Shown here piece by piece: positions 1-11,190 of a DNA stretch of 64,000 nt. This stretch comes from Triops longicaudatus (Eukaryota > Arthropoda > Branchiopoda > Notostraca > Triopsidae). Location of the stretch: NCBI GenBank assembly GCA_022885665.1, contig JAGQDJ010000131.1:62001-126000 (forward strand). Direction: 5' to 3'. The position numbers were made by a program, and so were the translations under genes. The notes beneath the pieces were generated by a model. It had not been told where the DNA came from and ran no database searches. It saw only the letters and a list, made by a program, of their open reading frames with translations. Within the stretch, counting starts at the first letter, position 1; each line of letters opens with the position of its first letter.

Positions 1-1553
1 CGGAGAGCTTGTCCTTATCGAGCGTGGGCGCCAGTGGTTCCCAGTCCGGCCGCTCGAGCAGTATCAGCCTGGAAGTCTACGATGTGCCACCGTCCGCTGT
101 AGGCGACAACAATAACTCCCGCCGGGTCCTCCGTAACCACCCGGTCCAAGATGTCTACGACGTTCCGCCCTCGCGCAGCGCCTTTTCGACTCCACCGCCA
201 CCTAGTGGCAACCTGGAGGACTACGACGTCCCAAAATCGTTGAAATCGACACAACAAACTTTGTATGACGTGCCACCTCAAGCACTACGCTTTGGATCAT
301 GCTCGGTGAATTCCTCGCCACGTTTGTCCACCATTTCCGATTCTTCGAGTCGCGATTCTCGCGATTTAGCCGATCTTCCTCCACGGGAGCTACCTTTAGA
401 GCTGGATTCCGCGGTAGAAACTTTATCACGACTCCACCAAGAAGTCAGCAGCTCTATCAATCGGCTGCTCAGTTTCACCGCCACTGCCAGTACTAGCACC
501 AGTACCGGCTCGGTTCTCAAGTCGTCTGCGTATTACTGGAGGAAACGGGAAAATTTGGAACCGAAATTGATGGATTTACGTTTGGCCAGCGTGAGATTGC
601 AAACCGCCTTGCAGGAATTTGTTGATTTTGCGATGGGAACACTGGGCAACGCTGCAAAAAGCACGGATCATTCTTTAGCCCACAAATTACTGAGACTCAC
701 CCGACCTTTGCAGGATTCGAACAACATTGTACATAAAGCCATCGCAGCCGTGGAGAGCCGTCATTGGTCTTTGCAATGGTCAGGCTCCTCCCCTTCGCAG
801 ACCGACGAACTGGACCAGTTGGTGGCCTGCAGTCGCGCGTTGACCGAAGACGTTCGACAAGTGACGTCATTCATCCAAGGCAACGCCCCTTTGCTGTTTA
901 AACGCGCCTCCGGCGTTTCCATCGCCGTCGTGAAAGATATGAACAAGAAAATTGCGTCGGTTGACCACCCAGAGAAGGATAAAGCCGCCAATCATGAATG
1001 GATTGAAGATTATGACTACGTCAATTTAGAGTCTAAAGCCAAATTTGACCAAGAAAACGAAGAAATTAAAAAGTCGTTGCCACAGGACATGAAGAAGTCT
1101 TTCGACGTATTGGTGACTGAATCCCAAGCATTGTTACCACCCGAGAAAGCGACCTTAACCGCCAATGATAAGAATGTAGTGGACTTTTATGCTAGCCAAG
1201 CCGAGACGTACATCCAGTACCTGACGAATGCCATCGATTCTTTCATCGTCACCATAGGAAACAACCAACCGCCCAAGGTTTTCATTGCGTACTCGAAATT
1301 CATCATACTGAACGCCTACAAATTGGTCAGCGTGGGTGACGCGGTCCACCGTAACGTCACTCAAGAGCCGCTCAAGAGCAAAGTCCTGGAAAAATCCAAC
1401 GCCTTATGCGATGGACTCAAAGCTTCGGTCCAAGCCACCAAAAAGGCGGGAAGGGAGTTTCCTAGCGTGGTGGCCGTCCAGGAAATGTTGGATTCCGTTG
1501 TGCACGTTTCCCAATTGGCGCAGCAGCTAAAACTGTCCATACGCCCAATGTAG
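1..1553 (+). CDS. BCAR1: CAS-family adaptor protein (p130Cas/BCAR1-like), 3' part
   Basis: This is a docking scaffold that links integrin/FAK and Src signalling to Crk and actin remodelling at focal adhesions. The frame is open to the window edge. The first in-frame codon I count from is a TTG at 9, so the real start and the N-terminal SH3 domain lie in upstream exons outside the window. Counting from 9 (514 codons), there are four YDVP-type SH2-docking motifs with Tyr at about 24, 50, 72 and 86, then a Ser-rich helical segment (about 125-290). A YDYV motif at about 335-338 corresponds to the Src-binding YDYVHL site of the family. A C-terminal FAT-like four-helix domain (about 360-510) follows. 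All of this lies in one uninterrupted exon ending in TAG. It converges on CFDP1 on the other strand. Identity is firm; which CAS paralogue is not meaningful, since most invertebrates have one. Confidence 0.92.
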   Translation, partial: ESLSLSSVGASGSQSGRSSSISLEVYDVPPSAVGDNNNSRRVLRNHPVQDVYDVPPSRSAFSTPPPPSGNLEDYDVPKSLKSTQQTLYDVPPQALRFGSCSVNSSPRLSTISDSSSRDSRDLADLPPRELPLELDSAVETLSRLHQEVSSSINRLLSFTATASTSTSTGSVLKSSAYYWRKRENLEPKLMDLRLASVRLQTALQEFVDFAMGTLGNAAKSTDHSLAHKLLRLTRPLQDSNNIVHKAIAAVESRHWSLQWSGSSPSQTDELDQLVACSRALTEDVRQVTSFIQGNAPLLFKRASGVSIAVVKDMNKKIASVDHPEKDKAANHEWIEDYDYVNLESKAKFDQENEEIKKSLPQDMKKSFDVLVTESQALLPPEKATLTANDKNVVDFYASQAETYIQYLTNAIDSFIVTIGNNQPPKVFIAYSKFIILNAYKLVSVGDAVHRNVTQEPLKSKVLEKSNALCDGLKASVQATKKAGREFPSVVAVQEMLDSVVHVSQLAQQLKLSIRPM

Positions 1554-2212
1554 GGTTTATTTTTTTCAAAGAGAATTGCTTGAATAAGTATTATTATCAT
1601 TGTTGACCTTTTTTTGTACTTTTAATCATGTTTTTGGACCAACATAGGCACAATTGTAATTTAGTTTTCGTTGGTAGGTGATGCTCAAAATTCTGTATAT
1701 ATTCTCCTTTTTTAAAGCTGGTTTAGATTCCAAGTTCCCTGCGTTAGCAAATCATGTAAATTAAACGAAATAGGGAAGAAAAAAAGCTAATAATGGGATT
1801 GAAGATATATGATTTTGCTCTTCTAGTCCACGGGTTTGATCATAATTAAAATGGTATGCGCCCAAGTGAGCTATTGTTATGTCCACTAGGGGTGCTAGTT
1901 GAGCAAACCCGCCATGATGGATGCAACGTTTCTTGAAGATATTTTGCTTTCCACTGCAGTAAATCGTTCTGTGTCTATAAGTTAACCTCACAATAGCGGA
2001 ATATTATATAAAAGCTCGCATTCAGTGCTATTGTTAAAACTGAGGTTGAATTTAAGAGCAAAAAAGTGCAAGTGTCATGGCAGCAACACCATTAGCGCCT
2101 CTAATGGGCCCTTGGGAGTAACTTACTTGATATGAAGCCTAGTTATTGCAGTTTTGTTATGTTGTACCGTTCTTCGTACCTTTTGTAAATTCTGCGCAGA
2201 ACGTGGCCACTT

Positions 2213-2218
2213 AATAAA
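2213..2218 (+). terminator. poly(A) signal AATAAA, probable end of the BCAR1 mRNA
   Basis: A canonical AATAAA lies about 660 nt after the BCAR1 stop and about 130 nt before the converging CFDP1 stop. The stretch 1554-2351 is otherwise AT-rich with no exon that I can support, so it is read as 3' UTR plus the convergent spacer. Confidence 0.6.
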
Positions 2219-2351
2219 AGAAATTTGTGAAAAAATTAGACTAGTTATTTGTTCTTATTCCAAATGTCCATGGAGACAGAATGTATTGAGTATAAAAAAG
2301 GAGAGAACGTAAAAAACAAAAATTGATAAAGAGAATTGATTTTTAAGTAAA

Positions 2352-4389
2352 TTATCGGTTACTACGTCGGTTTAGCCGCAAATTGCGCTCAATTTCGAAC
2401 TGTTTCAAGTCTGTTCGTTCTAGGAAATCTTGGCGCTCCAGGTACCCGGATTTTCCTTGGTTGAATACTTTTAATTCTTCTTCGATATTCTCGGCCTTCT
2501 TGAAATTATCCCAGTCCAGCTTAGATTTCTCTAGAGTACTGATCTTGTCCCGTTTCGCGCCCCAAAGGCTGGCTAGAGAGGCTAACCCACCACGGGCAGG
2601 CGCAAGGGGGCGTTTTTGACCACCAGCACCAGCTGGCGATGACGACGAGGGGGCAGAAGACGACGATGCAGCTGCAATACTACTGCCAACTACAGCCACC
2701 GACGGACACGGCGCCAAAAGAGCTTTTTTGGCTTCTTCGGAATTGGCTTCCACTTCTTTAGTTACGCTAAAACAAAATAATAAGGTAAAGTTGAAAAAAA
2801 AATATATATATAAATAAATCGAAGCTTTACTTGTCTGCTTACTCGTTTGCTTTCATTCATTTCATTTATTTTTTAGCTACTTACCGAACTTCTTCGCCGG
2901 CGAACTCGTAAACCTTCGTAATGACTACTTTCTCTGGTTTGGTTTCGACAGGTTTCAGTGGTGCTTCAGAACGCTTGGCTTGGGCGTCACCATTAACAGC
3001 AGTAGACGCGGCTACCGATTTCGATTTGGGCGTAATGCCTCCAACATCCTTCATAAAATCTGCGAAAAATAAATTATGAAAGAAAACTGTTTCGAATTCA
3101 ACAATTCTAATTCATATTTTTATTTCAATCTGTTTCTTAATTTTACGAGGTTTTTTTCTAACTATTAATTGACATTAGGTACCAGCCCATAGACTGTCGG
3201 CACGTTTCGTTTTGTCCTCTTCATGCTGTTCTGAAACTGGGGGCTCTGGTACAGGCTTAGGTTCTGGCTCTTCTTTCTTCTTCGTTTTTCTCTTGGCTCT
3301 GCAAAAATAAAAGATCGGTCAATATAATGTGAATAAGGATAGAAACAAAACAAATTAGTAGACAGGTGAGGGGAAAGAAAGAAAATTTGGTTAAAAAATT
3401 CAAATCTGAAAAAAAATGAAAAGATTTGTAAAACAGAAGACCCAGTGGTAGGTTCGGTCATACACTGGTGAAAACGAAAAAAAAAGAGGCATCAGAGACC
3501 TCTCTTCAATTATTATATAGCTTTTGATTTTGTACTCGCCTTGCGGGAGCATTGCTGACCTTTAATTCAGTTCAGTACACAGTTTAATTGCTCACACTAA
3601 TATCTGGAATATATTCAAATGCATTATTACTGTCATTCGAATAATATCTGATAGCAAAACTTATTTTTTTACACTAGACTTGAACTGAAGAAAAATGCGG
3701 GACTTGACTGTGATTCATTGGTGAAAGCATGACTTGGCAAAAAGTGTCCCGGCAAGGAACACTAGCATTAACGTTTACAATCATCTGTAAGCATCTTCAA
3801 ACAACACTTATTTAAATAAGATGTTTGTTTGAAATTTACGATAACTCTTACAGAAATATGTTTTCAAAATTAATAAAAAGTTGGTCGAATTTGACCAAGT
3901 TGCAAGTTTTGTTTATTAAATGTCGGTTTAAGCATATCACCGAAATATTACTATTCCTTCACAGGTCACAGTAACACTAAAGAACTAACATTAATACGCT
4001 GTCAGCAGTAATCTTGCAATACAGAAATTAACCATTTAATTTAGCGAACATCTTCTACGCATGCTTGCATAGCTACTTGTTGGGGAATAACGATATTAAA
4101 CAGAAAATATGCAAGTTTCGAAAATCTTTACTTTTTCTTGTTGGCTCCAGTACCACGTTTTCGCTTTTTTGACCCTTTCGATTTGCCGTCTTTTTCTTCT
4201 GGTTCTTCCGCGTCCTCGTCATCCTCTTCAGCGTCCGAGCCGCTAAAGTCTTCTTCTCCTTCACTCACCACTCCTTTATGGGAAAAATAATTCTACAGGT
4301 AACAAACTACTGAAAAGGGACCACTATTTACCGCCAGTTGGTACGTAGTCTTCGTCGCTAGTGTCCGAGTCAAAATCTTCTTCTTCCAT
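2352..4389 (-). CDS. CFDP1: Craniofacial development protein 1 / BCNT (Swc5/Yeti) homologue
   Basis: CFDP1/Swc5 proteins belong to the SRCAP/SWR1 chromatin remodelling complex, which deposits H2A.Z. Five exons in genomic order are 2352-2766, 2885-3059, 3183-3298, 4132-4273 and 4332-4389, all GT-AG and in frame, giving 301 aa (the human protein is 299). The N terminus is an acidic MEEEDFDSD-type segment with a DEDYVP motif, as in vertebrate CFDP1. A Lys-rich nuclear-localisation region follows (about 55-80), then a conserved SLWADF element near residue 102. The C-terminal BCNT domain (about 225-301) carries the LDWDNFKK and YLERQDFLERTDL motifs that define the family. The Ala/Ser-rich linker at about 185-215 is low complexity. 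The gene converges with BCAR1 and is head-to-head with TMEM170. Confidence 0.94.
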
Positions 4390-5201
4390 TGTTTATTTCT
4401 GAACAAAAACGTTGCACCACGAAATGTGCCTAGTGGTTTTATCGACTAAGTGACAGCAAACGCCACCTAGGATCGGCTTAGTGAACAAGAAATTCAGGGT
4501 GTCGGTACCAGCAAGATTTTCTACTATATTACTGATTCGAATAATCATTGTAAGAAAATTTTAGCCATGCGTTATATAAGAAAGCTTACCATTTTTAGAA
4601 AATTAACGAAAGCGAGCTACGTAATTAATTAAAAGCAATTTTACAGTACGCTCAAAAGAAGCGCTATTTGAAATAAAGGTAATTTTCTGTTATACCGCTC
4701 CCTCCTCGATTCCTAATTCTCTTATCTTAACTTAACAGAAGCTAACCTCACTAAAAATAGCAAAATGTAACCAAATTTTAACTCATTTTAACAAGTTTTA
4801 AGGCATTAACTCCCCGCACATATGCAAACCATAGGGAAATCAACGCAAAAGATAAGCCAGTTTATTTAGGTTTATTTGGGTTAGGTGAGTCTGTTCCGTT
4901 TAGGTTGGACCACACTATGTTTACGAATGTTAACTTGTAAGTTTAGTGAAGTTTTACCCACAGGAAACACTTATGAAACGAGCAAATCGAGAGGTAGTAT
5001 AACAGAAAGGTACCGAAGTAAGGACACGCCGGCTCTTAGATGGCGATACTGATGGACTAGGCTGTTTACAAACAAAAATACTCGACGCACGCAAACTTCG
5101 AAATGAATTTGTTAGTTCCGCAAATACTTTAGTTCTTCTATATTTCGAAGTAAAAAAATGAACTTATTTTTACTTTACTTTATTATTTTACGTTTTTCAG
5201 A
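4390..5201. promoter_or_regulatory. Divergent spacer between CFDP1 and TMEM170, candidate bidirectional promoter
   Basis: About 810 bp separate the two divergent start codons. No coding exon is visible. A TTTTTCAG at 5193-5200 directly before the TMEM170 ATG looks like a splice acceptor, so TMEM170 probably has a noncoding first exon further upstream in this spacer. No TATA box is obvious for either gene. A degenerate GGTTA-like tract lies around 4857-4910. Confidence 0.5.
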
Positions 5202-5976
5202 ATGGAAATCACTACTGCTGCCGTAAGTAATCTGTTTACCGATGCAGACGTCAAAACAAGTACAATGGCTAACATTACCAAAGCCCTGGATATTGATACA
5301 ATTGTTGATAAGCTATATATCACTCCTCGGAGGACTCTAACAACTTTCGGAGGTATAATTTTTATTATCATAATGTGTTAATGGCCTAAAAATGTAGTTA
5401 ATTATAATCTTAATTTTACATAATTAGCTTAACTTTAAAATTATTATATCCACCTCAATAGCTCTATCTTACCTGCAATATTGTTGAGTTATTAATTTAT
5501 CGTAGATTAGTATAATAACCGTGACTTAATTCGATTGATTTTTATTTTGTTTAACTTGATTACTTGAAGTGATGAAATTTCCTGAGTTTACAGAAATGTG
5601 GTACCAAGTCTTTCTTTGGGTGTTATTTCCCACACTCTTTTTCCACGTTATAGCGGCTATAATTGCATTCCTCACATTGAGGAAGCACGCCATTGGCAGG
5701 TAAATATACCGACTGTTCAGTCTTAGTTTCGTTGCTTTGATTGGCAACAAATTAAATATAGGTGTTTTGGTTTTATTTAGGTTTTATTCCGTCTTTATTC
5801 TACTCATGGGCATTATCACTCCAGTAACTGTAGGGTCTATTACCTGTGCAGTCATAGCCTTCGTGTACCGTACCTCTAATTTCAAAATGCCTCCCTTCCA
5901 TGTGTTATTGTGGGGCTTCGGACAAACGTTCTTCGGAGCTTGCTACGGCCTCACCAGAATTTTAGCTACTCTGTAA
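5202..5976 (+). CDS. TMEM170: Transmembrane protein 170 homologue
   Basis: TMEM170 proteins are small triple-pass membrane proteins; in vertebrates TMEM170A is linked to ER sheet and nuclear envelope shape. Exons 5202-5352, 5570-5699 and 5781-5976 join in frame to 158 aa. After a poorly conserved N terminus (about 1-55) comes the family signature MWYQVFLW and a first membrane helix (about 60-80). A short LRKHAIGRF loop follows, then a second helix containing LLMGIITP (about 96-118), and a last segment ending in RILATL, the ending typical of the family. Exon 3 also contains GQTFFG, matching the GQTF of vertebrate TMEM170. The start was chosen because it is the first ATG after a likely splice acceptor. 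Confidence 0.92.
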
Positions 5977-6509
5977 TATAATTCGTGGAATTGACTCATT
6001 CTATACTTGTGTGTAACAGCTAAGTCGACCATTAAAAACAATACAATAACTAAATGCATTTTTATTTAATGACAAGTGTACAGTGTTCAGATGTCACATA
6101 TCTGCATGCTAACTTAACATGTTGCAATAGGACCATTTCCAGGTGAAATTCCGAATTCTGTTACTGCACGCCTAGTAGAGAAAGTATCATGTATGGTTGT
6201 TTCTTTATCCCATATTTTGTGGGTTGTTATACGTATGTTTCAAATAATTGTTTAAATTAAGACTATTAACGTCAGCACGCTTGAAATTTACTAACCGGTG
6301 TCAATAGAGAAAAAACTAACCCACGGAAAGTGGGTAAAAAAGCTGTGATTACGCGAACTGCAGGTTAAGATATAAATAGACCTTCTAACATGGTTGTTTC
6401 TCCACTAGCACCCAGTACATTTCAAAAAGCTACCTCAGAAGAAAGCACTAAACTATTCTATTTTACAATTTACACCATCCAAAAGTTATGTGTCCACAGT
6501 TTGGCCATA

Positions 6510-9500
6510 TTAAGGATAAGTAATACATCCGATTTCGGATCTGTAGTCATCCAGAGGAATCCAGGCGTCATTGGGAGGTTCATGGACTAATCTGTCCCTC
6601 ATCTTGAGATTAAAGAATTTTTATTGTGAACGAAAAATGTTAAAAAAAAAATTTACCTCCTCGACGCGACGGAAAACGCGTAGCAAGTTCTTGCCAGCCA
6701 CTTGCTCAAGCTCTTCAGGAGTCCAACTTTGTCCAAGTAACTCGGCAAAGAGTTGAGGGTATTTAGACACATCTTCTAAGCCTTTGGGTACACTACAATC
6801 AATAAAGAATGCAAGAAAAGGCCAGTTAACATGTTATAATATTGCTGTAGAAATTTACTGGTGAACTCCGTTGTAGTCAGCGCCGATTCCGATAACCTCC
6901 ACGCCAGCAATCTTGCGAATATGGTTCATATGATCTATTTGGAGTAATTTCCAGAACTAAAGTGTACTGTACGGTAATGCACGGAAGGCTTTACCTATTA
7001 CATCTTGTAAAGACGCTTCCTCGCTGCAAGTCAAAAATTTGTTGTAAAAGTTGACCATAATGACGCCACCATTGTCAGCCTAGGTTTCATGTAAGTGAAT
7101 TGTTTTTTTACAATTATATTAAACTAAGGAGATGTGGAAAGATTTGATCTAGGACAACTTGTCCGAAACTCTTAACAGTTGATGGCTAGAATTGTATGAA
7201 TATACTCATGTTATCCGGGAATATAGTTCTGCCTTTTAACGTTGGAAAAAAGGGGAATGAAAATCATGAACGCGAAAGAAGCGGCAACGAGCTATTCTCA
7301 CGCAATTATAAAATTGCCGAAAAGGATTAAAGATAATTGAACTGTCTTCAGTCTAATTTTTAATTCGGTTACAAGTTGTTATTTAACGTACCAGTGATCT
7401 GAGAACGTCGTCAGGCACATTGCGTGGATGGTTGCACAGAGCCAAGGCAGACGAATGGGAAAAGATAACCGGGGCGGCAGAAATGTTGAGGACTTGTTTC
7501 ATGGTATCTTGAGAAACATGAGAAATATCCACCATCATCCCAAGCCGGTTCATCTCTTGGACCACAAGCTTTCATAATGGATTAAATTATTTCACTTCAT
7601 TACGTTATTTGAAATTATTCTTACTTCACCGAATGGTGACAAACCGCCATGCACTGGGCCTTCGTCCTCTCGATCCAGTTCTGAATTGTCCGCCCTAAAC
7701 AACAGTGTCGTCAAAATAGGTAAGAAAGCTTGATAGCAAATCTTAAAACGCCTCTCCTTCCAGGCCGTAGTGTAAGGTTGTTAATTGTCCTTAGGGTTGT
7801 TAACCTTGTAACGCTATGCCTACGTAGCTCATTGTTGTATAAATTGACCTGACCTTTCGACCTGACAGTGTTTTAACCTTGTGACCTTCTGATCTTTCTG
7901 TCTCTCTTCTCTTGTATATATGCCTATCTTTTCGTAAATACAGTTAGTCATAGCTAGACTTTTGCACATTCTACAGTAGCATTCAACAAAATCTGCCTTA
8001 ATCTTTAATGCCCGTGACGTACATATCTCAATAGTAAAAAATTATTACTCACGCAATCTATTTTTATGGCAAAGTCACCTCGAAGTATTGCAATAGTATT
8101 AGTGAAACTTAGGAATGTTCTCGACTAGTTCGCGCGTCACCGTCGCGAGGATGGACCCCAAGGAAGTGGAAGGCCGAGACAGCCTAGGTTCAACTATGCT
8201 GTAGGGGCTTCCACTGAGGGTGACTAAAACGAACCAAAACCTTGGATGGCGAGTCCAATTTCAAGTTTTCATACTGGCTCAGTCGTCGTCCAGGATAATG
8301 ACTGTAATAGTCACCGTGTTTCCAGGGTGACTATGGATAAGTTGGCTACTGAAACCGATCAATCCGATGTGTTTGGGTGCATCGGACCTCGTATCATGCT
8401 ACACCCAGGCCTACCGATCGTAGTGTACCCACGACACAATGCCTTAAAGGTAAGCAAACGAAACGACCTCTGGAGAGGACATTGGAACTTGGAATGTCAC
8501 CAGTCTGTACGGAAAGGAACCTGAAGTCGTGAAAGAGGCAAGGAGGAGACGGTTGGATATAGTTGGCGTGGTCTTAACCAAGAGGAAAGGTTCTGGCTCT
8601 TATCCCCCTTTATCACGGATCTCTTCTGGAGCGGGAGTCGACATTAAAACACAAGTACAGGCGGGTGTCGGGATCCTCGAAGCCCCTCCCTTGGCCGGAA
8701 TGATTGTGGAGTGGTTACCCATCACTGAGAGGGTAGCTGCTATTCGGCTTAAGATGGAAGGCTTCGGGAACCTAACGATCGTTCAGGTGTACGGACCCAG
8801 CATTGAGGCTGATTACGACCAGTTTTTGTCCAACATCGACCGAACCCTCTCTACACAGTCACGGAATGATCGACTGATCCTGATGGGGGATTTTAATGCG
8901 CGTGTAGTGAAAAGTCAGGAAGCTTTTCCAATACGCGTTGGACTGAGAGATGGATGTGTCCTCTCACCTTTCCTATTCCTTGTGTATTTGGCTAGAATTC
9001 GCAGGCGCAGCCTTGGTCAGGAGGGGGTTGACATGGGTGACGTCAAGGTAGGGAGCCTACTTTTTGCCGATGACGACGGCCTATTAGCGCACTGAAGTAC
9101 AGTTAGAGAGCGTGCTGGATCACTGCTATGACGTGTCCACTGCTGCGGGCATGAAACAGAGTGCCCAAAACTAAGATGATGGTCCTCTCGAGAGATCCTG
9201 TGCAGTGTAACCTGTGTGTTGGCGCAGAATCACTAGAGCAGGTGGAGAAATTCAAGTATTTGGGAGTATGGTTCACGAGTGATGTTAAATTGGAGACAGA
9301 TCGACAGCTGCATTGCCAAGGCACCCGAAGTTTTACGAGAGCTCTGAAGATAATGTGTTTGCCAGGCCTGAGATCTCCCAGGCGGCGAAACTCTCTATTT
9401 TTTAGAACGTTTACTTCCCTACCCTTACCTATGATTCAAAAAATCTTCCATCAGCCGGAGTGTCTTAACCAAAATCTATCGTATTAATTATTAGTTTACA

Positions 9501-11010
9501 ATCTTCCAGACAATGTGGCTCAAGGGACGCCCAGTGCCGTGCCTAGCCTCGTTACGGTCTTGTGTTATAGTGTAAAAGTCGATCTTACCATGGTGTAGTG
9601 CAGCCGTGAGTTAAGGTCAAGTAACGCACACCGAGTTTATACATCAAGCGTAGATTCGCCAAACTGTTCCCAATGGAATGTCCGCCTTCAACGCCAATTA
9701 AACTTGCTATTTGACCGTTAGCAAAAGCATCATTCAGTTCTAAAGAAAGTACATGAAGGAAACAGTCAAACTTTAAAGTAAACATTCGTCGGGACGAAAC
9801 AAATTACAGAGGAAAAATCTGAAATTATTTTTGTTTTTATATTTATGTATGTTATTATCCGGTCTTTGCCGTCTTGTCCCATGCATACGTAAGTGATTTG
9901 TTATAATTAAATTGGCTATTTTTGTACCTTGTACTGAATGGACCAATTTGAGATCTTGCGGATAGGCCTCAGTCAGACGGTGAATAAGATCGATTTGCTC
10001 GTAAGTCTTGGCAACGGCATCCTTGAACTGGGATTTGCAGGGTACATAAGCGACCCAGAACTAAAGAAATATAATAATAAATACGTAAAAATGCGAGCTC
10101 TATTTTGACTGTTTAATCCTTTCAGTTTTGTTCCTTGCTCACCTGCGCTCCGACTTTGCCTTCACGCAAACGAACAATATCTGTATGTGAATCAGTTTCA
10201 CCCATCCAGGGCTCTTCATTCCGCAAGTCCGTAAAATTGTAAGTCCCCAGCTGGTTTTTGGCAAGATTTCGGGACACGTACGGGAAGTCATTGTGTCTAG
10301 TAACAAAATGTGTATGAGATAATTACTTTTTACGTGTCGTTTCTCTACATACACAGAAGAAACTCGGATAGCTGCAACAGTAAGTCAATTTGTTACACGA
10401 TTATTTTTTTTTTTATTTTTATTGCTCATTTAGAACTAAGTATTGTGTTTTTAAGTAATATTTTTTGTTTAAGTAGTTTGTAGTCTGCGTAAAAAGATTG
10501 TAAGTAGGCCTATATATAACGTCGTTTCTTTTATTTGCTGAGAAAAAAAGCACACAAAATTTATTACCCGTCAATAAGTGGTACGCGCGACAAAATGCGG
10601 TCTGCAACCTGCAATCTTTCTTGCAAAGACGCGGAGGAGTAATCTTGATTGGGCGCGTAACCAACGTCTTGGGCGGGAATATTGGGATCAAACTTGTTGG
10701 CAGGCATGTGATGGCTTTCGACAAAGTTCTTGGCAGGATCGGCGCAAAGATTCTTGTCTGACCCCGAGGACGACGTTTTGTCCTGAACGTCCTCTTCAGA
10801 GGAGGAATCCGAACTTGGCGCGGACTGACCTAGTTTGCCTGCCGGCAAGTGATGTTTTTCGACATAATTAGCATCTGGGCAGTTGCCAGTATGTCTTTTT
10901 GGGCGTTGCACAATATCCTCATCAGAGACGGGGCCCAAAGAGGCTCCTAACGAATAGGCAATGGCAACAGCCAGGAAGGCGACCAAGGCCGCGTATCGGA
11001 ACACGGCCAT
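6510..11010 (-). CDS. DPEP: Secreted membrane-dipeptidase-like zinc peptidase (peptidase M19) with N-terminal extension
   Basis: M19 dipeptidases hydrolyse dipeptides and cysteinyl-leukotrienes through a two-zinc centre. Ten exons: 6510-6602, 6657-6792, 6859-6934, 6995-7079, 7392-7568, 7625-7694, 9589-9739, 9928-10060, 10143-10296 and 10568-11010, giving 505 aa. Metal ligands are all present: HND (His149, Asp151), VEGGH (Glu261), ISHVS (His334), FSHSS (His355) and GADYNG (Asp424). Residues 1-23 form a signal peptide. The TIM barrel starts only near residue 128, so there is an extra segment of about 105 residues with an RPKR site (36-39), an acidic Ser-rich linker, and two similar Cys/His-His motifs. 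The C terminus lacks a hydrophobic GPI tail, so the product is probably secreted. The intron between the exons ending at 7694 and 9589 (1.9 kb) has taken up two mobile elements. Confidence 0.95.
7767..7979. mobile_element. Solo LTR (205 bp) flanked by GTAG target-site duplications
   Basis: The segment 7771-7975 begins TGTAAGG and ends TTCTACA, that is TG...CA. It is bounded on both sides by the same four bases, GTAG (7767-7770 and 7976-7979). It contains a TATAAA near 7850 and TATATA near 7915, as an LTR promoter would. No internal retroelement sequence adjoins it. A 4-bp duplication fits Ty3/Gypsy or BEL/Pao integrases. It lies in the dipeptidase intron between the exons at 7625-7694 and 9589-9739. 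Confidence 0.7.
8140..9487 (+). mobile_element. Degraded non-LTR retrotransposon (LINE), internally deleted
   Basis: In opposite orientation to the host dipeptidase gene lie remnants of a LINE polyprotein. An endonuclease part (about 8490-8910) includes a WNVTSLYGK-like start and the catalytic MGDFNAR motif at about 8880. It runs directly into the C-terminal half of a reverse transcriptase with GLRDGCVLSP (about 8940) and FADD (about 9063). After a stop, a further piece at 9161-9430 has the KTKMMVLS and FKYLGV motifs typical after the RT core. The first half of the RT between MGDFNAR and GLRDGC is missing. The copy is therefore dead. The clade is unresolved; RTE- or CR1-like is plausible. Confidence 0.85.
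8529..9095 (+). pseudogene. LINE endonuclease/reverse transcriptase remnant
   Basis: An open stretch of 188 codons encodes an apurinic-like endonuclease domain (MGDFNAR near the middle) fused by deletion to the RT motif region containing DGCVLSP and LLFADDDG. It ends at a stop immediately after the FADD box. The domain is broken: RT motifs normally preceding GLRDGC are absent, so it cannot be functional. Confidence 0.8.
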
Positions 11011-11190
11011 AGCTCTTTCGGAGGAAAGGCGTTCCTCTTTTTCGAAAACCAAGAAAAGATAAAAATAAAATATAGTGAAATGCATTTAGGAAAAAAACTG
11101 AAAAGATTTTCTAAAAATTATGAATTCAAATGCGATTTACCACGACGTGACATGCTTTGGAACGTACAGAAAAAGTGAACAAACAAACTT

